Shown: positions 26,001 through 38,000 of the stretch, piece after piece
Layout of the letters: each line of letters begins with the position of its first letter
Position numbering within the stretch: the first letter of the stretch is position 1
NCBI GenBank assembly: GCA_018806985.1
Contig: JADANN010000202.1
Coordinates: 2,599,001 to 2,663,000 of the forward strand
Source of the DNA: Angiostrongylus vasorum
Lineage: Eukaryota > Nematoda > Chromadorea > Rhabditida > Metastrongylidae
Direction: 5' to 3'
Length of the DNA: 64,000 nt
Position numbers and translations under genes: made by a program
The notes under the pieces: model-generated
What the model was told of the DNA's origin: nothing
Seen by the model: the letters and a program-made list of their open reading frames with translations, nothing else
The model's database searches: none

Positions 26001-29000
26001 GTCATCATATGAAGCACTGCAAAGGCAAAACTTGTTAAAAGCCCAGAGAAACAGGTTTCCTTCTTTCTAATTTACTAAGTCAGCATGTTTTTCAGATTTC
26101 AAGCGTTTCTCAAAGGCGAGACGAATATCGTGACAGACGAAGCTTTCGCTAAAGCTATGCACAGCTACTTCGAGGTTTGTGGTTTCACGGTAGCACTGTG
26201 AATTCCACTCTCAGTTTAGTCAAAGCAAATTCTGTAGTTCAGCAAATTTCTGTGCTACATTCTACAAAAACTCTTTTTTTCGAAAAACATTTAAAACTCA
26301 CAGCACCAGTAGAAAAAAATCTGGTTAGCTGTGTAGTGATGAACACCGTATTGTTTGTGAAATTTTCCGACTTCTAAATATAATTATCCTATCTTCACGG
26401 TCACATTTCTCTTATTATGTTTCCTACCAAGAAGCATTTTTATTTATTTTATCATTTGTTTATTTTATTTTATTATTATTTTCTACTCTTTTTTGTATGA
26501 CGCGTCTTCACGTCTACTGTGCGGATCTCAGCATTCGACTCGTTTCCTTGCATCCGTTTACCACGAAGATCTTCCAACTTTTACGTGTGGTTTCGGTTGC
26601 TGTTTGAGAGCGTTCCCAGTTCGATTGCAGAGAGCGATTTTTTCTCCCAGACAAGTCCGGTACCGATTTCCCGACCCCGGAGGAATGAAAGGCTTGGTTG
26701 GGCTAGAGCGGAATCGAACTAGCACCATGTTCGTGGTGACGGACATTACTACCTCTGTTTTTTAATTATTATTATTAATTACTTATTACATGTTATCTGT
26801 GTTGCATGTTATATGTTATGCTGTGTTATATTTGTTGTTTATTATTACATTAACTATTTATTTTATCTATTTATTCCTATTTTATTTTCATTGCTTGTTT
26901 TATTATCATCATTTTATTAGTTTATTATTTATTTATTTATTTACTTACTTTTAATGTTTTTTGTCCTTTTTTTGCTGTCACTGATATAATGCACAGGAAA
27001 TATTTGTTAACTCCACTGGGAATTTCTAACTGCAATGTTCAGGTTTTCCTCAAATCAGAGCGGGTCCAAAAAGTTGTAGCTGCTGGCGGCTTCTCAATGC
27101 ATGATTTTCGAGAAGTGAGGGTTTCTCATTCCATTTTTTCGAACTTCGCACTTTCAACGATACTTCTATATTTTTCAGCACTTTCTGATGATTTCTCCTG
27201 TTTTTAACTAACTCCTCAAATTCGCATTCTTTTCTCACATTATCTTGTCGATATTCCACCATATCGATGCAAAAATAACTGTGTCTTTTGACTGGAGACA
27301 TCGCAATGTTGCAGCTTAGAGCATGCAACACTAACATGATAGGAATTATATTAGTTCTTCGATAACTCTCCGTGATTTTTCTATAACTGGAGTGCTTGAG
27401 GACTTGAGGTCACTTTCGACCTACAGAATGAACTTCGTCCTATCGTTCTAAGAGTGTGCATAGTCACTCTATATTTTTAAAGAATTCCATTATCATTAAA
27501 AATGGAGATGTTGACGATAACTTTAAGGCAGGTACTTAGCGATAGTGATACTCGTTCTGTGCGAGTAATGCTATGCTTCGACTCCGCACCGACTCACAAA
27601 GCCTCCACTCTATCCGAAGTCGGTTGAGAAATTGGCACAAGAGTCGTCTGGGATCAGCTGGCTACTTCTAACGCAAAGAATGGGGGCTCGTCCATGATTG
27701 ACGATATGGGGGACGGCCTATCACAGCTATCGGCTTATTACAGGATTTCAGCTAGAAATGAGTCGCACAGCATTCAGCGGTATTCTTGAAGAAAACAGAA
27801 AATCCTGAAGCAGAAACCGAATCCTTACGCAAAAAATCCGAATGCTTTCAGGAAACGAATCGAACGCAAAAAGTACTTGGACCCGCACATTATGTGATGT
27901 CGGATCTGTGAAATAAAAAACTAAGAAAGAATTATGTCAATGGACAACAACGCACTTGGGAGAGACTATCGTTTTCTGTTAGGTGATAGCCGCGGACAAA
28001 GTTGTTCTTCCTCTCTAGAAAATCACAGTTTCCCTTCGTGAGAATAAGAAATCTTGCATCTTCTTGGCAAGGTTTTATAGATGCTTACAGTTTTATTTCG
28101 ATTTATAAACATCAGTAAGAAGGGAGTCATGGTGAATTATTTGGGCCGATTTTTTTACCTAACAATGACCTGCTATATCCATAGGCAGCTTTCTATAGTA
28201 CATGCTTATAAGTAACCTGTATTCCTTTCCCTTAGACGACATGCCTATGAGTATTTATTGGTGGCGAATACGGATAGTACTCCTAACATTTTCCTTGTCA
28301 CTCGATTGCAGGTTTTTAATCTGATCAACTTTCAAAGTACAATAGTTTTCAAAACGACTGTCATTGAACCTCGGTAGTAATAATCAATATCTTCTTGAAT
28401 TGCTTCAAAGTACAGTCTGCCTGCAAGCAAGATGCACACTCACGCATGCGTGACTGCGTCCACGTATATACCAAAGAGTATAACCGGGAAGTATAAGCAG
28501 TCCGGAACACCAAAGACAGGTATTCGCAAATCACATTCACAAAACCAACTTCGTTTCAAGGCAACTACATGGTAGCTTCTAGTGCGCGTCACTGGCACGG
28601 CTAACTGCCCCGAGACCGCTTACTGATCTGGTAGAACTAGAGATATGAACTGTTTGAAAACGCTTAAAGAGAGAATATGTTGGAAAAGACAAGGAATACC
28701 CAAATCAGCCTTCAAATTTTCCATTTCGTTTTTTTCCTGGCTTGTTTTGCGTTCCATATACTAGGACAATGTGTTACCAGGATGTAATCAGCATTGTAAC
28801 CAAAACTCCGAGTTATGTAGAGAGTCAATTCTCAGATATCCCGCTTTAAAGGTAGACCGAGAATCAGTCAGGTCGGGCACGTGTTTCAACTTTTAAGAAG
28901 AACTAATAGGAACTGGGTGGCATGCCTAGTGGGAAATAGGGAAACGACTAACCATGCGGTGAGACTTCTTTACGGGAATTGTGGAACAAAATATGATGCT

Positions 29001-32000
29001 CTTCAGGAGCTCAGAGCAAGCAGAACTCACTTTGGAAATCTGGTTTGTCACAGGGACGAATGGATAATTTGTTAAAATAGATATGAGTTCGATTAAAGGG
29101 GGTGCAGCTGATACTGTCTACACAGTTGACCACTTCTCTAAAATGACATATAGTTTTCTTTTGATCCAATTACGTTACGTGGGCCATCTTCAGAGAATGT
29201 CTGTTCAGACTCATATTAATGCTTAAAATTTTTCATTTATCCAATACATGACTTCATTTGCTCATGACATGAATGTTCGTTGCATCATCGAACTAGGAAA
29301 CGGATTTCTCCGAAGAAGCTTGTTCAACGTGAAAAATTTATCGCTTACTCCTAGTTTTTATTCATTTTATTTGACCCGTCTTCACGTCTACTGTGCCGAT
29401 CCCGGCACTTCTCACATTCACTCTGTTTCCATGTGTCCATTGTCCACGAACATTTTCTAACTTTAAGTGTGGCTTCGACTACTGCTTGAGGATTTTCATT
29501 TCATCTTGAATGGCCTAGAATGCTGGTTGAGTCGATTCTCCCTGGACTCCTGAGATAGCAGGGCTGGAATGGAACGCTTCCACTTGGATTGCAGAGAGTG
29601 ATTTTTTTTCCCGGAATAAATAAGTCCGGTACCAATCTCCCGACCTCGGAGGGATGACAGGCTTGGTGAGCCTCGGACGGGATTGAAACAGTACCGTGCT
29701 CGTGATGACGGGCATCACTACCACTGTGCTATCCGTCCTCTTAATCGTAGTTATCTACTAGTTTTCTGACATTACTTCTGACTGATATGCTGACAATACT
29801 TCTCCTCTTGTAAAATCTCTATGGTTATTGTGATACAGAAATGATATGCAAATTCAGTGGATCAGTTCCTCATGCATCTCCAGCTTCACTGTGTTACAGG
29901 TATTTCGATGTAACGTCGAAAAGCGAATTCGATCGCTTCCAGAGATCGAAGGTCTTTCCAAGGAAACGGTTTTAAATTCGTGGATGACTAAATTTGACAC
30001 TATCACAAAAGGTGACGACGACAGTCAGGGAAGGAGTACAAGGTAGGTGCTTCCATAATGTTCTACATCCTTTCTAAATTAATCATCTGTAACATTATAT
30101 GTTCACCTATTTTTTCTATGTGTTCTGCTATGGGTTTAAGCATTTAATCAATAGGTAACTTCTGTTGCCGATTGAGCTAAATTGACCACTTCATTGTTTG
30201 GATTCGCAGTGGAATCGTTCTTCTAACACTAATGGAAGCACCGAGGGATTTTATAGTTTATTGCTTGCATTTTTAAGTAAATATGAGGACGACTAGTCAA
30301 GAAGAGTTCAACGATGTACAGATAACTCAAAAGACCGACTTTCTATAAACATCGGCATAAATAATCGTTATATTTATTCATATGTTCTTATGAATCGATC
30401 TTGCTGAGCCGATGCGAGGTTTTTTACAAGTTGTCGTTGTTGTCGTCGTCATTGTTATAGTTGTCGTTGTTGTTGCTGTTGTCGTTGTTGTTGCTGTTGT
30501 TGTTGTTGTTGTTGTTGTTGTTGCTGCTGCTGCTATTGTTGTTGTTGCTGTTGTCATAGCTGTTGTTGTTGTTTGTCTATGGCCGACGTTTCAGCGACTT
30601 CGCTTTGCGCAGAGATGTGCTGTTACGAGTGGGCCTCAGGTGATTTACAGATATGTTTATCGTCGAGTATGCGATGATTTCAACAGTTCTTCTACCTTTC
30701 ACCTGTCATTTGGCTGTCTTTTTCAAGCGTGGATCAATCTTGGATTCAAATCAAATGTACAGTAACCTTGTTGAAATATCTTGATATCTTTTCTAGTATT
30801 CGAGATTAAACAGTCATTATAAAAATGGTCCATTTAATCCATACATTAGAGCACTGAACATAACCGAAAAAAAACAAGTAGTCGTGCAAATACAATCACA
30901 AGGATGTTGATGTACGAGAAAAACTCGAAGCCTCGATTGGGCTTCGAACCAGCGATTGCCCTTACCTCAACTCAATTACTTCGAACTCACGAGCTATCCA
31001 CCACACCAACAGAGGCCCTTGCTTTCCATTTCCTTTCCTTTCTAGAGGAAGAAAAAAGCCATGGCCTTGGTTGGTGTGATGGATGCAGATAAGGGTGATC
31101 GCGGGTTCGAAGGTCAACTGAGTTTCTGAGTTCTGCTCATGTCACAGCGTTTATACATTACAGTCGAACTAATTTATAAGCAAGCAAAAGTGTTCTGTCC
31201 TCAGTTTTCGTTGGATTCTTCCAGAGGTCGAAATCGAAACGCGCCCAGCCAACCGAACGCTGACCTCATCTTAGGTAAAGACCAACTCTACGATATGTTT
31301 CAACAAGTGCTTTCCGTTAAGAAATTTGAACATCAGATCATCTTCAACGCACTGCAGGTGAGGTATTCGTTTATGTTCTATTTTTCCTCCCTCTCTCTCC
31401 CCTCCTTCCCGCTCTTTCCCTCTCTCTTTTTTCCTATCTGTTTCTCTCTTCTTCTCCCATCCCTGAGATTCCATTCATCTTATAGTTATTGTTGTAGTTT
31501 TATACAGGTCATTACTTTCATTTCGTGAAGTTTTCCATCTTATTCTTCTAGTATTAACTTACTTGAACACACATTTGCATTGATTTATAGGAGTACCGAA
31601 AAAATCCTATTCTCCTCAAGCCAAAAGGCCGTTGGTTTTCTTTCGCTCTTCTTCCTCACCAAATCTGTCGTATCTTAAACAGCGATGTGTCAAATCACCC
31701 AAAACTTTGCGATTTTGTGAGCTCGTTTTTAAATTTTTTGGGGATTGCGGATTTCAAACTATTTCAAGATGGGGAGGCACTACTTTTTCCCTAACTGGTA
31801 ATAACTTCTCACTAACCATAGGAGTTGTGATGTTGTAAGCTTAAAAGACTCGTGGAAGAGGCTTTACTTCACCTTGCCGAAAGCACATAAATAACCAAAA
31901 CTTTGTAGAACATAATTTTTCCTTTTCAATGTTTCTTCAAATTTAAATGCCAAAAAGTTGCTAATGCAATAAGTATTTTGTAAAATGTTTAATTTCTATT

Positions 32001-35000
32001 TACTGCCTATAACAATTTTTCACGGCGGGGGTATTATGCGTGATACAACCACAGCCGTGCTGCGATATTTGCAAAACTCCGGACCGCATGTGTCTGCGGT
32101 GGGGGTACGAATGCGTTATTACGCTTTCCGGCGCCTAACGCGTTCACCACCACACCATGCAGGTGCTTCGTTTAGCCTGTCTCTCAGCTAGTTCTCTATC
32201 GATCAGTGCCATCAGCAATCACCCGTCAATGGGATTGATCTGGAGAGCTGAAATCGGCAATGAACCCAGTTAAGCTGAGGCTAAAGTCGAAATCGCAGTG
32301 TAAGCTTTTGATTTACTACCTGTTACATATCTCAGGACCATTGTGGCTGTATCACACATTTTGTAAATTTTTCAACACACGCGGCCACCATTCTTATTGA
32401 CTATGTATTCGCGGATTCAATCGTGACTTGCTGGACAAAGCCATGCTTCTTCAATTGCTTCGCTGCTTGAAAAGTTGGGCTTGACCAAAAGAAGATTTTT
32501 TGTGATCTAGAAAGTCAGAATCTAATTGTAATAGGATAATGATGCTTGTAGCTTGTTCGCAAACATTGTTAGATTCTAATAGCTTGTAATTTCTTCAGCG
32601 AAGTTCACTCTGAGCCGAGGTATGCTTGTCTTGCTTTGGAAGCCTCGATTTTTTTAGCCACATATACACTGAAATCAATAGAGTGTACACTTTTGAGAAA
32701 ATATACCAACTCCCCACGCTATCAAGCTCCTGTATGGTTGAGTAGTCGAGATATTATGCAAGTTATCGGAAAACCCGGTCTGTTGAGATTGCCTTAGCTA
32801 CTTTTTTAAATGCCTGGGTGTTGTGCTTTAATTAACGAATATGTCCGTTATTTCACTGACAAGCTAATACGAGGTTGTCACAAAGCATTTACTCGGCTAA
32901 GGTTTCGACGTCTTCGTCTTACTCAGAGTAAATAATCCAAGTCGATGGTCCACAGTCATTCATCTTCTCGATGTGGTGTCTTCATCTTCGTATCGACTAG
33001 AATCTTCTTCAGTGGAGCACTGCTCGAATGAGCCATCGTCACTCGGCAACGTTCTTCATGCATGATGGTTGTTGTTGACAGTTGACGTTGTCCGTTGATA
33101 AGAATTTGTTTTTTAAATGGGACGAATAGAGAATGAATATGTTTTTAAACCAATCGGCATTTAACTGCGGCATGAATGATCAATGTATGTCATTTCAGTG
33201 ATCAACACCGGATTGCTATCAAGCGTTTATTATGTTACGAAGATATTACAGAGCATAAAATGCATTATTTTAGCATGTGTTATGTTATTCTTAAGCACAT
33301 TTCGTTCCAAAGGTTATTGGGGGATAGGTAAGGGCAAGGTCATCTGGAAGCAGAATGGTGGTAGAACGGGAGAAAAAAATGAATGAAAGCCAGTAGAAAG
33401 TAGAGCAAATGTCACTTGAACATTGAAACGTTTTCTTTTTTCTAAGTACTTGTTACTTACGAATTCGTTGCAGCTGGACAATCCAGACGAACAAGCGGCT
33501 GCAATTCGACGTGAGGTGACAACGCGGGAGGAAGCTTGCAGGGACATTCAAAAGGTTGTCAAGCGACCATGTTGTATCAGCGAAAGCTAAACTTGTCCAT
33601 TTTAGTGTTTCTCAGTATTTGCATAGAAATTTCTGGCGGCTAAAATGCAATAAAGGTCTCTTTTCAACATTCCAATGTTTGATTTCGAGGTGATCAAGTG
33701 CTTCAATGTTGAATCAATGCATTTTGGAAGGAATGAAACCTTCTGCTGATCAAATAAGCTGTTTATTATACAATACATTAGTTGGGTATTGAAAGAGTTA
33801 ATTTCTCAGATGCGAAAGATCATGCCCAAGTTTGTGGTGAAAGACATGGAGACGTTGTTCATGGATGAAGTTCGACAGTCGATCAATCTGTTGATTTCAA
33901 ATCTGGAATCGGTGCCGGTCACACCACGAGGGCAAGCAGTTGGCAAACGAAAAGAAAAGTCACGGTGAGAATCTTTTAGGATGCCATGAACAATTTTAGT
34001 CCTGCCCAGTTATTTGAGAACACTATTTTGCAAGCCACTGATTCAGTGACTAAATCGGTCTGAAAATAGATGATGAATTGTCTGCCACGTCTGGGTCTTT
34101 TGAACACAACATTCACCATTTCGGTTTGCTTGTGATAAATTTTCGCTACCGCCAAAGAAATGTTCGAACTGCAAAATAAGCTTTATCTCATCCATTATTC
34201 TGGAGAATTCAAAACAATTTGTGGAAGTTGTTAAACGATTTTTCCATTTGATGTTTTCATGGTTTTATAAACTTTTTTGTATCTCTTTCGGATTCTCCAC
34301 TTTTATTTCATTGCACATTTTTTTTTGCTTAACGATTCCATCGTATTGTTATGCGACATTTAGTTCCACATATTTCAGCAGTGCTTCCAAATCCAAACGG
34401 TAGGTTGAAAAATGACTTTTCTGAGAAATTTGGGCCGATCACACTTCTCACCCTATCCTTCTCTATATGTGTCTGTCATATTTTTGCTCTCGGCACTTAA
34501 TCTTCCATTTCGCTGTCGTTGCGTCGGACGCCCATTTCAGTTCATCTATCAATTGCCTTCGAGCGATGAGGTGAAAGCAACTGCTTCTCCATATTAAATA
34601 AAACTTAGGGAAGATCAAGTGTTCGAAGACAAGTTTCTCTGAAGTGAATCAGTTTTTTAGATAAGAACTTTTGAACCAAATTGAATGTTCCAGTACTGCT
34701 CCATGACAATACATAGAAGTACACGCATATGCATATACATACAAGATCCCTGCTAACGCACGGCAGTGTGGCTAATTAATTAACAAACAGCCATCTTGGT
34801 GATCCTGTTACCTTAGGGTAAACAAGCTATGTGTCTATCAATGACGATTAGTTGCTTTATTGGAATATGAAAAAAGCCGATGCAGCAGCGAATGTATTAG
34901 TTAGTTCAATATAGAATATTCGAATTATAACAATATAACGAAGTGCCAAGTAGGATCTTTTGATGGATACCACAGAGTGAACCTCAAACTTGGGTACTTA

Positions 35001-38000
35001 TACCTTTGTATAAAATATTAGAACGATTATAAAAACAACGAGAATAACAAATTACGGTGTATATGAGGATTTAAGAGTAACTTCAATTTCATCGATGATG
35101 CAAGACCAGTATGACCATAATTGTTAAAAAGAGATGAGCGGAAAAGATCAGGAGGAAGAAATATTATCACCAGCTTATAAGAGTAGTAAATGAATAGTGA
35201 CTGAAGGGTGATGTCGCTGAAGTGATCATTCTTATTACGGTTGTGCAGATGTGGACATGCAGAGACATTACAAACACTTTCCAACGAACTTTGAGGCAAA
35301 AAACATGAGCCAGCTGTTAGGACGAAGTCTACAAATGGCCTTTGTGGAACATTGTACAAGTAACTTAGAAAACATGCGCTGGTACATAAAAATAGAGCAT
35401 TCCCAACGAGGTGGCATAATCTGTATCAAAGAAATGTTGTGAAAATTGGAAAGAAACTTAGATGACTACGGAAGATACGCAGAACAAAACAAACCGCAGA
35501 AGAGTTACAAATTATGCAGGAAAACGGAATTGCAGAGAAAAAACACAAAATGCGATATAGTCATTTTTGGTGGACAGAGTGGACGATATGAATCAGATGT
35601 AGTTAGTAGGGATCACTGCCACGAATTGCGAATGTATTAGGGAATCTACCACTTAATAAATTATTGAAGACCTGACCACCTTGGAGAAAATTGATAACCA
35701 TTTTCATTCTCGCTAGATGGTTATCGTTGAATGAACGTCCAACGATTTCTCATTTTTTTTTCGTGTTTCTTTGTTTTCACCGATTTATTCACCCTTTCAC
35801 ACACTTAAATATGTATATGCACGACGTCGAATTTCACGTGCACATACGCACATTTGCACACATTTTCAGCACCAAACTATCGCACTTACCACTCACTAAC
35901 CCATCATATCACTCACCGTTCGATCGTATACGAATAGTCGAATGCATTCGAATATTCGAATGCGATGGGCACGAAATCGCATCACTAAGCTGATTACGTG
36001 ATTCTTTTACATTTTTAGATCGCGAAGCATAGAGGATCTCTCACTATTCAACAGGTTTGCTCGGTTTTATATTTTGCTTTATCATCATCGTTTTTTCATT
36101 TTTCGGTGTTCCTTCACGCTTTGATCACTGCTCGGCTTTACGCGTAATGAAAGAAATGAGCAGCTATTGTTTGAGCTTTTCTTGCGGTTTTTCTTGAAGC
36201 ATGTTGAATGCAGATGCTTTGGTTAGCAAATCTAATAAAACCGAGAGTTGCTCCTCGTCATTTATGGTGTTCGCTGCTTTTTTTAATTCTATTTTTAGTT
36301 TTTTCACTTTTTTTCTTCGATTTTACGTGACCCAATATCACACGTTTTGCACATAACACAAATTCGATTCGTTTACTCGCATCCAGTGTCCACAATGAAT
36401 TCAATTGGGCCCGGCAGGTGCTTGGTGACATTTGGAGTTCTTCATGAGCGTTTTGAATCTTACATACTTTCTTGGAACCGTTGGGAGGCAACGAATTCTA
36501 GTCGAGTCAGTAATCCCTTGAGTCCTTGGATGGCCGTGGTATGGATTCTCTGCAGACGCTCTCTACCCTTTGTCGATTGACTGAAGCTTTTCCAAGGTAG
36601 GACAAGTCTGGTAAAATTATTCTAACCTGAGATTGTTGGGAGGTTTAGGTGGCCTAGGTCGGGGTCAGGTCAAACTAGAGCCTTGCGCGCATTGAATGGC
36701 ATGGTTGCTGTTAGCAACTTATGTATATAAGGGTAAACCTCTCGGCGTTGATCATTCCCTCAGGGATGCGCCATGAAATCGACTCATTAAGCATCGTTGG
36801 AGGTGATTGAGTGCATATCTGGCCTTTACAATGACTCGCGGCGGCCTACCGATGTATCGAGCCAGTGCTGTTATCCTCCTAGACAAGTCCGGTACCAATC
36901 TTCCGACCCCCGGAGGGGATGGAATGGTTGCTGAGCCACGCGCGCGGGGATTGATCCCATGTGTTTATTGCAGGGCGCCTCCGACCACTGCGCCCACACG
37001 CGCACGGTATATATATGCGTATACATACACATATATACATGTACATGTACATATGTTTGTTTCTTTATACATTTACTTATATATTAATGTCTGGATCTTA
37101 TATGAGAAAATGTCGTAATCGCGGGTTTTAAAGAAAATAGCATTGATTGTGTTCATTTTTCCTTATCTGTATATTTTACAGTATGATGAAGTCAAAGGTT
37201 TTCCGATTTATTGCAACCATAGCAAGGAAGTGTCCTGTGCGGTTTACTGACGACTCATCCATACATTTATTTGTACTCTTTGGCACTTTTTTCCCGTAAA
37301 CGCAAAGTTTTTTTTCTAAAAGTCAACTAATGCCACATCAAGGATAAATTTTAAGGAAAGGTTTTTATCCGATCGCTTGGTTCTTCAAAGCATAATGGAA
37401 AAACACTGAAGACCTATAGAGAACATCCGAAAATTTCATAATTCTATGTAATCGTTATGGATCGAGCTTCTTGAATTCCTTTCCGCATCGCTCACGTTTG
37501 GTTTCTGCAAGTTTTTGACCGACATCGAGATTTTACCCATCAATTCTTGAATTGTCTTTTTTGAAGATCAGTTAAATTTGATGATGTCGATCCATTGCTT
37601 TTCCCACGTCAAGGAGTTTCCTTTTTTGTGTGGTTGTACCGTTGCGATTTTGCATTCTGTGGTTTCTCTAATGATGGCTGCCTGAGTTAGAATGGGCGTA
37701 TGAGCCAGCAAGCGATGTTCGTAAGGTGATGGTGACAGCTGTTTGGCCGCCATACTTAGAAAGTGCCATGGCTTCCTGACTGGATTAGATCTTCGGCTTT
37801 TATAACACAGTGGTGTAAATCATAATGTAGATGAACTACTGAAAATGATGTAAGGGGATAAATGCTTTAGCCTAAAACGACGAAGCAGTTCGGGTTCGCT
37901 GAACAAGAACGACAGTGATGAAGCTGAAGTCACACTTACCAAAAGTGATGTTGTACTCACCTTCAACATGGAGGTACAAGTGATTTCTCTTCCTCTTTTC

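Noticed and set aside
30412..30765. 117-codon frame with a poly-valine run
   Set aside because: A translation of the GTT/GTC microsatellite, not a protein gene.
30925..31125. Genuine tRNA genes
   Set aside because: Box A and B motifs are present, but no cloverleaf with proper acceptor, anticodon and T stems can be drawn; they are better read as SINE heads.
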